Assembly (NCBI GenBank): GCA_964544055.1
Contig: CAZJAA010000050.1
Location: 1 to 11,912, forward strand
Direction: 5' to 3'
Source: SIG299 sp964544055
GTDB lineage: Bacteria > Bacillota > Clostridia > Lachnospirales > Lachnospiraceae
DNA: 11,912 nt
Shown piece after piece: positions 1-5,257 of this stretch. The position numbers and the translations under genes were made by a program. Numbering within the stretch: position 1 is the stretch's first letter; every line of letters begins with the position of its first letter. Under the pieces are notes generated by a model. That model was not told where the DNA came from. It was given only the letters and a program-made list of their open reading frames with translations, and did no database searches.

Positions 1-709
1 AACTAATCTGTGAAGCGAGGAAATCCAAAATGTCATTCAGAATATCCTCACGCTCAATGCCGTTGCGTTCCACAATATCTTTGACATACAGCTCGCTGTA
101 CAGAGAGGACAGGTAATCCTTTTTATCCTTCTCATCTGTTAATGCCAGTTGGCGTGGCATGCCGCCGTAAAGCATATAGGTGTCCAGAGCCTTTCGCTCA
201 TCGCCGCCCACATGAGAGTAGAACTCCTCAAAGGACAGAGGAAATACATGGATTTGGGTAGCACGGCCACGGAACTCTGTAGCGATGTCTTTAGACAATC
301 CTTTTGAGTTGCTACCGGTCACATATACATCCAAATTCTTATATGCCTTGAGCTCATTGAGCATATCATAGATGGAAACCTCAATACCGCCATTTTCTTT
401 GTCGATAACCTTGGTAGTAAGCTGAACTTCATCTATGAAAAGATAGAATTTCTCGTCTTTCTTTCCAGAAACAAGGTCTTCAATATATTCACAAAGCGTG
501 ATTGGATTTCTGAACTTATAGTAACGTCTCTGGTCCAATTCGATTTTTATGATATGGTCTTCCTGAACTCCCTGTGAGAGAAGATACTCGTAGAACAGGT
601 CAAACAGCAATACCGACTTTCCGCAGCGGCGGATGCCAGTGATTACTTTGACCTCGCCGTTCCACATATGATGAATCATGCGATTCAAATAAGAATCTCG
701 TTTAATCAT
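1..709 (-). CDS. AAA+ ATPase, ATP-binding/DUF4143-type (partial, C-terminus outside window)
   Basis: Read on the minus strand from ATG at 709, this frame stays open for 236 codons to the window edge, so only the N-terminal part is visible. It shows a Walker A P-loop, GIRRCGKS (about residues 25-32), a Walker B, FYLFIDEVQ (88-96), a sensor-like TGSNS (131-135), and an FRGRA segment (147-151) with a possible arginine finger. The following YGGMPRQLA is typical of the AAA_14/DUF4143 group of P-loop ATPases, which are common as scattered accessory genes. Their cellular role is poorly defined; some are proposed to be toxin-antitoxin-like or DNA-associated. The start is supported by GAGG 8 bases upstream and by a good promoter behind it. 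The missing C-terminus would normally carry a DUF4143 or nuclease-like domain, which cannot be checked here. The gene abuts a decayed group II intron, which suggests an accessory segment. Confidence 0.88.
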   Translation of the reverse strand, partial: MIKRDSYLNRMIHHMWNGEVKVITGIRRCGKSVLLFDLFYEYLLSQGVQEDHIIKIELDQRRYYKFRNPITLCEYIEDLVSGKKDEKFYLFIDEVQLTTKVIDKENGGIEVSIYDMLNELKAYKNLDVYVTGSNSKGLSKDIATEFRGRATQIHVFPLSFEEFYSHVGGDERKALDTYMLYGGMPRQLALTDEKDKKDYLSSLYSELYVKDIVERNGIEREDILNDILDFLASQIS

Positions 710-756
710 TACAGTTACCTCGTACTTGTGACGATTTCGTCGCTACTTTCTTGTAT

Positions 757-785
757 AGTATACCACGATTTTCTCAAATTATCAA
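757..785 (-). promoter_or_regulatory. Sigma-A-type promoter of the AAA+ ATPase gene
   Basis: On the minus strand the -35 is TTGATA (780-785) and the -10 is TATACT (757-762), separated by exactly 17 bases. Transcription would begin near 750, giving a leader of about 40 bases before the ATG at 709. The -35 box lies immediately beside the truncated end of the group II intron remnant. Confidence 0.75.
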
Positions 786-803
786 TAGCACCGTAGAAAG
801 TTT

Positions 804-1013
804 ATGATAAAGTTACGACATTTGAGAAAATCAAGATGTATGCAAGAGGATGGGAGTACCAAAGGATTTGGCATGGCAGGAAATAGGCGTCGTGGTCACT
901 GGTTCACAACACACACAGTTGCCGTTAACATGGCAATGACAAAAGAAAGACTGATAAACAGTGGCTTTTATGATTTAGCCATTGCCTATCAGTCAGTGCA
1001 CATCAACTATTGA
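804..1013 (+). pseudogene. Group II intron maturase, C-terminal fragment (frameshifted)
   Basis: The 69-codon frame ends with GNRRRGHWFTTHTVAVNM and TKERLINSGFYDLAIAYQ, the pattern of the extreme C-terminus of group II intron reverse transcriptases. There a conserved N-R-K/R-G-x-W block is followed by L-T-x-x-R-L-x-x-x-G-Y/F. In the middle of the frame the family-like text is missing. The +1 frame over 848-877 supplies it, reading RMGVPKDLAWQ. The original protein therefore alternates between two frames, which implies two indels that nearly compensate. There is no convincing ribosome site before 804, and the reverse transcriptase core is absent. It is best annotated as a non-functional relic and not as an independent small gene. 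Confidence 0.78.
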
Positions 1014-1084
1014 AACCGCTGTGTACTGAACGGTACGCACGAGGGTGTGAGAGGACGGCGGTTAGTCACCGCCTCCTACTCTAT
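1014..1084 (+). ncRNA. Group II intron domains V and VI (degenerate DV)
   Basis: Domain V maps to about 1014-1047: a lower stem starting ACCGC, an upper stem capped by a GAAC-type loop, and a 3' strand ending GAGGGT. Two consecutive lower-stem pairs near the catalytic triad are broken (G opposite G, C opposite A), so the domain is probably inactive. Domain VI (1049-1081) folds well: GAG/CTC, then AGGA/TCCT, then GGCGG/CCGCC, with A1078 bulged on the 3' strand as the expected branch point. The bulged A is six bases before the intron's 3' terminal T at 1084, and the intron ends in AT, matching the AY rule. Confidence 0.75.
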
Positions 1085-1086
1085 TG

Positions 1087-2640
1087 CTATAATTTTGTGG
1101 ACCAATTAGAGCAGTCGATTACTTTTGTAGCGAAGCCCTCGTAAAATTCAGGTTCATGACAGATTAAAACGATGCTGCCTTTATAGACGGTCAGTGCGCG
1201 TTTTAATTCTTCCTTGGCATCAACATCCAGATGGTTGGTCGGTTCGTCAAGAAGAAGGACGTTTGTTTCCTTGTTGATTAGTTTGCAAAGACGTACCTTT
1301 GCCTGCTCACCGCCGGAAAGAACGCGCACCTGACTTTCAATATGTTTCGTTGTCAGACCGCATTTTGCGAGTGCAGACCGTACTTCGTACTGGGTATATG
1401 CCGGAAATTCCTGCCACAGTTCTTCAATACAGGTGTTGTTTAAGGAGCCACTCATTTCCTGCTCAAAATAACCGGTATAGAGGTAATCGCCGAGGGTTAC
1501 TTCACCTGAAATAGAGGGAATCAGCCCCAGGATACTTTTTAACAGAGTGGTTTTACCAATGCCGTTTGCTCCGGTAAACACAAGCTTGTCACCACGTTCC
1601 ATAGCAAAATTGATAGGCGTGGAAAGAGGCTCGTCATAACCGATAATCAGGTTGTTTGTCTGAAAAATATATCGACCGGCAGCACGAGCTTCTTTAAAAT
1701 TAAATTCCGGCTTTATCCGCTCTGGTGCCAGCTCGATGATATCCATTTTATCCAGTTTTTTCTGGCGGGACATTGCCATGTTTCGGGTGGAAACTCTTGC
1801 CTTGTTTCTTGCAACAAAATCTTTCAGTTCACTGATTTCCTGCTGCTGGCGTTTATAAGCAGCCTCCAGCTGGGATTTTTTCATTTCGTAAACTTCCATA
1901 AACTTGTCATAATCACCAACATAGCGAGTGATTTCTCCGTTTTCTACATGGTAAATCAGGTTTACAACGCTGTTTAAAAACGGAATATCGTGGGAAATTA
2001 GGATGAAAGCGTTGTCGTAGTTTTGCAGATAACGTTTTAACCATTCAATATGCTGGACGTCAAGATAGTTGGTAGGCTCGTCTAACAGCAGGATGTCCGG
2101 TTTTTCCAAAAGGAGCTTGCCAAGCAGCACTTTGGTACGCTGACCGCCGGATAATTCGGTAACATCCTTATCCAGACCAATATCCTCCAGACCAAGAGCA
2201 CGTCCTACTTCTTCAACTTTTGAGTCGATGTTATAGAAGTCGTGGGATTCTAACAAATCCTGCAGGGTTCCTACTTCTTCCATTAAGCTGGTCATTTCTG
2301 CTTCGTCTGCTTCGCCCATAGAACAATACAGCTCGTTGATTTTTTCTTCCATTTCGAACAAAAAGTTAAAGGCGGATTTTAGTACATTGCGTATGGTCAT
2401 CCCGGCGGTTAATACGGAATGCTGGTCTAAATAACCGACACGGACATTTTTATTCCATTCAATACTGCCCTCATCCGGCATCAATCTGCCAGTAATAATA
2501 TTAAAAAAAGTGGATTTTCCCTCACCGTTGGCACCAATAAGTCCGATGTGCTCGCCTTTGAGCAGGCGAAAGCTGACATCATGGTAAATCATACGGTCGC
2601 CAAAACCATGGGAAAGATGGGATACATTTAATATACTCAT
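1087..2640 (-). CDS. ABC-F family ATPase (ribosome-associated, non-transporter)
   Basis: This 517-residue protein has two ABC ATPase domains and no membrane segments, as in the ABC-F family. Members bind the ribosomal E site; some act as translation factors and others protect against antibiotics. Visible motifs are Walker A GANGEGKST (36-44), signature LSGGQ (163-167), Walker B LLLDEP (about 184-189) and H-switch ISHD. The second half has Walker A GANGIGKTT (about 357-365), LSGGEQ (about 441), LLLDEP (about 463-468) and ICHE. A charged linker with the usual ARVSTRN...SR pattern joins the domains. The frame is open 51 codons further upstream, but that stretch contains the promoter. The ATG at 2640 has AGAGGAGA about 9 bases before it and gives a normal ABC-F N-terminus. 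The domain layout is closest to the YbiT-like subgroup. The leader is too short (about 45 bases) for the attenuator common in resistance members, so antibiotic resistance is not claimed. Confidence 0.9.
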   Translation of the reverse strand: MSILNVSHLSHGFGDRMIYHDVSFRLLKGEHIGLIGANGEGKSTFFNIITGRLMPDEGSIEWNKNVRVGYLDQHSVLTAGMTIRNVLKSAFNFLFEMEEKINELYCSMGEADEAEMTSLMEEVGTLQDLLESHDFYNIDSKVEEVGRALGLEDIGLDKDVTELSGGQRTKVLLGKLLLEKPDILLLDEPTNYLDVQHIEWLKRYLQNYDNAFILISHDIPFLNSVVNLIYHVENGEITRYVGDYDKFMEVYEMKKSQLEAAYKRQQQEISELKDFVARNKARVSTRNMAMSRQKKLDKMDIIELAPERIKPEFNFKEARAAGRYIFQTNNLIIGYDEPLSTPINFAMERGDKLVFTGANGIGKTTLLKSILGLIPSISGEVTLGDYLYTGYFEQEMSGSLNNTCIEELWQEFPAYTQYEVRSALAKCGLTTKHIESQVRVLSGGEQAKVRLCKLINKETNVLLLDEPTNHLDVDAKEELKRALTVYKGSIVLICHEPEFYEGFATKVIDCSNWSTKL

Positions 2641-2691
2641 TACAAGACTCTCCTCTTTATTACGACTAAAACTTTTGTACCAGCGTATCAT

Positions 2692-2720
2692 ATTATAACG
2701 AAAATGAGAAAGAAATACAA
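2692..2720 (-). promoter_or_regulatory. Promoter of the ABC-F gene
   Basis: The minus-strand -35 TTGTAT (2715-2720) and perfect -10 TATAAT (2692-2697) are 17 bases apart. The start of transcription would be near 2685, about 45 bases before the ATG at 2640. This fixes the gene start, because any upstream codon would not be transcribed. Confidence 0.75.
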
Positions 2721-2816
2721 GGAAAACTAACGGTTTCTTAATGCTTTTCTTATGGAAAACTTTTTGCAGGTATGCTAGGATAATTTTAATCATTCGATGT
2801 AAAAGGAGTTTTGTGA

Positions 2817-4673
2817 ATGAGCACGGAGAACAGATTTGGCGAATTTATTGCTAATTTGCGTAAAGAGAAACAAATATCACTGGAACAGTTAAGTGATGGA
2901 TTATGTGATTTATCGACATTGAGCCGGTTTGAACGTGGGGAGAGAGAACCGGACAGGCTTCTGCAAAACCGCATTTTAAGCAGACTTGGTGCAGTGCCGG
3001 AAAATTATGAGAATTTTCTGTATTATAAGGATTATTGCCGCTGGGAAAAACGTCAGGGTATTGTACATAACATTCTGGAAGAAAACATAGAACAGGCACG
3101 CTTACTGACAGAATCGTATAAAAAGGAATATGATATGTCATCTCCTCTGGAACGGCAGTTTTATCTGGCTATGCTTGTGCAGATTAAACGCTATGAAGGC
3201 AGCGGAAAACAGGAATTGGCACCAATGTTTGAAGAGGCGCTTGCACTGACGGTACCGGGTGTAAAAGAAAAAGGTCTGAGAAACCGTATTTTGTCACTGG
3301 AAGAACTGAATTTGCTGCTGGAATATATGTTTTGCCGAGAGGATAAGGAAGCACCAGAATTTTACGAAAGTCTTTTGGAATATATTATCAAACTTGAATG
3401 CACAACGCTGGCAATGGCAAAAATTTATCCAAAGATTGTCTATTATTTTTATCTGGCATGGAAAGAAAATGGCACAGAACGTAAAACCCATCCAGAACGC
3501 CTGCTGGAACTTTGTGATAACGCAATAGAACTACTACGTGATGCAAACAGAATGTTCTATCTCTGGGAGCTTTTCTGCATGCGTGAAGAACTTGTACCTT
3601 ACCTGAAAAAAGAAATCAGCACGGATGAAAGCTTCCTCAAACGCCAAAAACAATGTACAGACTGGAAAATGACGCTGGAAGCAATCTACAAGGATTATCA
3701 TGTTTCCATTGCAATGTACGAGTTTTGTTACCTGTATGTAGAAAGTGAAAATTACTGCATAGGTGATGTAATCCGCATCCGAAGAAAAATGTTCGGCATG
3801 AGCCAAGAAAAACTAAGCGAAGGAATTTGCGACAGCAGAACGATAAGCAAACTCGAACACCATATCAGCAAACCTCAAAAGGAAATTGTACAAAAACTCT
3901 TTGACCGTCTGAATTTATCAACGGAGCTGTGCAGAAAAGAACTTGTGACAGATAAACAGGAAGCAATGGAGAAATATAGTGAATTAAAAGTACAGAATAT
4001 GAATGAAAATTCAGAGCAGGTAATGAAGATCATTGAGGAATTAAAGCAGATGATATCCCTAGAAGTTCCAACTAACCAACAAGCAATTACTCGCAATGAA
4101 GTCATTTGTAGATATAATAAAAAAGAAATGGATATTAGCGAATGCATTTCTCAGATAATTAAAAGTTTAGAATTAACAGTTCCGTACAAAGCTGCAATAA
4201 AACTTGGAGAAAAATATTTAACTAATGAGGAGCTAACATGTATACAAAATATTATGGCGAAAGCGGATAATTCATTTTTTGAATTAAGAGAATGTGAACA
4301 GGCTTTAGTTGACATGTGTTACCAAATGAAATATCCAATGAATCATATTCGAATTTACGAACTTGTGTTTTCAACTGTTTCGAGCAAGTTGGGAAATGAC
4401 AGAGAATATGAAATTTCGGATGAGATGGAACGGCAAATTGTAGTCTTATCCCTTAAAGCAAAGCGAATAAAAGCCATTCATGGTGCTTTATATGGAATAC
4501 TTTGGAATAGTGAGCAGAGAAAAAAGCAGGATGAGGACTATCGGGTAAAAAGAGACTTTATTACAGGTATGACAACGTGTATTAACATGAGTACTTTGTG
4601 TAAAAATGTATTTCGAGAAAAGAAGTACCGTGAAAAATTAGAAAAAATAAAGAAAATGGAAAAAGAATGTTAA
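2817..4673 (+). CDS. Regulator A: double XRE-type HTH, TPR-like (RRNPP-like) regulator
   Basis: This 618-residue cytoplasmic protein has two Cro/C1-type helix-turn-helix domains. One is at about residues 7-61 (ISLEQLSDGLCDLSTLSRFE), the other at about 315-372 (MSQEKLSEGICDSRTISKLE). Each is followed by a long helix-rich region resembling the TPR arrays of peptide-binding RRNPP regulators (Rgg, PlcR, PrgX). The protein reads as an internal duplication: both helical halves carry the block L.LTVP (EEALALTVP near residue 142; KSLELTVP near 454), also found once in regulator B. AGGAG 8 bases upstream supports the ATG at 2817; no clear promoter was identified. GC falls from about 45% in the first half to about 28% in parts of the last 700 bases, suggesting a mosaic origin. 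It lies tail-to-tail with the small peptide gene. Direct peptide sensing is inferred, not shown. Confidence 0.82.
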   Translation: MSTENRFGEFIANLRKEKQISLEQLSDGLCDLSTLSRFERGEREPDRLLQNRILSRLGAVPENYENFLYYKDYCRWEKRQGIVHNILEENIEQARLLTESYKKEYDMSSPLERQFYLAMLVQIKRYEGSGKQELAPMFEEALALTVPGVKEKGLRNRILSLEELNLLLEYMFCREDKEAPEFYESLLEYIIKLECTTLAMAKIYPKIVYYFYLAWKENGTERKTHPERLLELCDNAIELLRDANRMFYLWELFCMREELVPYLKKEISTDESFLKRQKQCTDWKMTLEAIYKDYHVSIAMYEFCYLYVESENYCIGDVIRIRRKMFGMSQEKLSEGICDSRTISKLEHHISKPQKEIVQKLFDRLNLSTELCRKELVTDKQEAMEKYSELKVQNMNENSEQVMKIIEELKQMISLEVPTNQQAITRNEVICRYNKKEMDISECISQIIKSLELTVPYKAAIKLGEKYLTNEELTCIQNIMAKADNSFFELRECEQALVDMCYQMKYPMNHIRIYELVFSTVSSKLGNDREYEISDEMERQIVVLSLKAKRIKAIHGALYGILWNSEQRKKQDEDYRVKRDFITGMTTCINMSTLCKNVFREKKYREKLEKIKKMEKEC

Positions 4674-4690
4674 TGGAACCATTCGTATTA

Positions 4691-4851
4691 TGTCGCAAAA
4701 TTATTTTTATAATTCAGTATTCCAGTGTCCGACATCTCAACGGATGGTTGTTTGGGCTGGATGGACAAATTTATTTGTTCCAGCCGGAACAGACAACTGT
4801 CCGGGGAGTCAGGCGGACACGGATACAGAACTATAAAAATAATTTGTAACA
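4691..4851. repeat. Long imperfect palindrome (~160 bp), hairpin or MITE-like element
   Basis: Starting 17 bases after regulator A, two outer arms pair: 4698-4711 with 4832-4845 (14 bp, AT-rich, perfect) and GTGTCCG 4725-4731 with CGGACAC 4814-4820. The inner arms 4741-4754 and 4790-4803 pair at all 14 positions if three G-T pairs are allowed. GGCTGGA (4755-4761) then pairs with TCCAGCC (4779-4785), and ACAAAT (4765-4770) with ATTTGT (4773-4778). The wobble pairs are favourable in plus-strand RNA. The ends (TGTCGCAAA and TGTTACAAA read inward) resemble terminal inverted repeats. No certain target duplication is seen. A 60-codon open frame across it is a by-product of the palindrome. Confidence 0.75.
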
Positions 4852-4854
4852 GTT

Positions 4855-4882
4855 AAAAATAGCCAGAAATTATCCTGGCTAT
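4855..4882 (-). terminator. Intrinsic terminator of the small peptide gene
   Basis: On the minus strand, 10 bases after the peptide stop codon, ATAGCCAG (4875-4882) and CTGGCTAT (4859-4866) form a perfect 8-bp stem with an 8-base loop. TTTTT (4855-4859) follows. This gives the peptide gene its own transcript end and supports it as a real, separately transcribed gene. Confidence 0.8.
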
Positions 4883-4892
4883 CAAATAGAAA

Positions 4893-5030
4893 TTAATCAT
4901 AGGTGTTCAAATCTGGCCCTAAATCATCGCAGACCTGAATTCCAGCGTTTTCATTCACAGCTTCAACAGCTGGCATACAACTGAATAAAAGTACGAGCAA
5001 TGCAGCTCCAAGTGCAACAAATTTCTTCAT
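4893..5030 (-). CDS. Small exported peptide (putative signalling pro-peptide, 45 aa)
   Basis: The frame runs from ATG at 5030 to TAA at 4893 and encodes 45 residues, beginning MKKFVALGAALLVLLFSC and ending CDDLGPDLNTYD. It has a positive N-terminus (K2, K3), a hydrophobic core (4-17) and a VEA site at 22-24 for signal peptidase I. That would leave a 21-residue acidic mature part containing one cysteine (C34). A good ribosome site (GAAAGGAAA, about 5 bases before the ATG), a dedicated terminator and a position between two HTH/TPR-like regulators support a real gene. The design matches pro-peptides of the Phr/PapR/NprX kind, which are exported, trimmed and re-imported to bind an RRNPP regulator. 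An alternative is a tiny lipoprotein, since LFSC at 15-18 is close to a lipobox. I do not recognise a named family. The existence of the gene is fairly firm; its signalling role is inferred. Confidence 0.8.
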   Translation of the reverse strand: MKKFVALGAALLVLLFSCMPAVEAVNENAGIQVCDDLGPDLNTYD

Positions 5031-5102
5031 AAGCATTTCCTTTCTTCATTATTTTTTTGTGTTTGTGTGTTTTTTTGAGTTGTAGTGTGTTTCCACATCC
5101 AC

Positions 5103-5128
5103 ATCATAAAGGAGAAAAAGAAATTTTA
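5103..5128 (-). promoter_or_regulatory. Candidate -10 boxes of the peptide gene promoter
   Basis: Two minus-strand -10 candidates precede the peptide gene: TATGAT (5103-5108) and TAAAAT (5123-5128). Neither has a good -35 at 16-18 bases. The TTGACA inside the palindrome (5142-5147) is too close to one (13 bases) and too far from the other (33 bases). This is what a promoter dependent on an activator at the palindrome could look like. The leader would be roughly 65-85 bases. Confidence 0.35.
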
Positions 5129-5137
5129 CATCCGCAG

Positions 5138-5168
5138 AAGTTGTCAAAATGTGTCGTTTTGACAACTT
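5138..5168. promoter_or_regulatory. Perfect 12-bp palindrome, probable operator between peptide gene and regulator B
   Basis: AAGTTGTCAAAA (5138-5149) and TTTTGACAACTT (5157-5168) are perfect inverted repeats around a 7-base spacer. Each arm contains TTGACA in one orientation; the plus-strand copy (5159-5164) is the likely -35 of regulator B. There is no T-run after it in either direction, and both flanking genes read away from it. It therefore looks like a dimer binding site and not a terminator. The two arms are about 19 bases apart centre to centre, close to two helical turns, which suits a dimeric HTH protein such as regulator B. Confidence 0.7.
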
Positions 5169-5187
5169 TGGTAGGTATATTTTTTAT
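5159..5187 (+). promoter_or_regulatory. Candidate promoter of regulator B
   Basis: A consensus -35 TTGACA (5159-5164) sits in the right palindrome arm. The -10 is weak: TTTTAT (5182-5187) at 17 bases. Binding to the palindrome would cover the -35, implying autoregulation. Confidence 0.45.
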
Positions 5188-5257
5188 TCTAAAACAGATA
5201 TTATGAAATTATATGAAGAAGTGGCAGGCAATAGCCATCGAAGGGAGTAATGAAACA

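Larger units (their letters stand above)
786..1084 (+). mobile_element. 5'-truncated, decayed group II intron remnant
   Basis: The last part of a plus-strand group II intron is visible: the C-terminal end of the intron-encoded reverse transcriptase/maturase, then domain V, then domain VI ending in AT at 1083-1084. The 5' intron half (domains I-III and the RT fingers/palm) is absent, and no 5' GTGYG end was found. The left limit is set at an in-frame stop (786-788) next to the ATPase promoter; the real break could lie some bases either side. The 3' end lies 2 bases past the stop codon of the ABC-F gene, which reads toward it. The element cannot splice or move by itself. It may mark where the left-hand accessory gene joined this chromosome. 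Confidence 0.8.

Noticed and set aside
2641..2793. 51-codon N-terminal extension of the ABC-F frame
   Set aside because: It contains the promoter (TATAAT at 2692-2697) and lacks a ribosome site; the ATG at 2640 has both a good ribosome site and a family-like start.
4667..4849. 60-codon plus-strand open frame after regulator A
   Set aside because: It lies almost wholly inside the long palindrome, has no good ribosome site, and its sequence has no domain or signal features; the palindrome explains it.
5138..5168. Reading the palindrome as an intrinsic terminator
   Set aside because: Both adjacent genes are transcribed away from it and no T-run follows either arm; an operator fits better.
5213..5257. 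Upstream start of regulator B
   Set aside because: There is no ribosome site before 5213, while AAGGGAG precedes the ATG at 5258, which begins right at the HTH domain.
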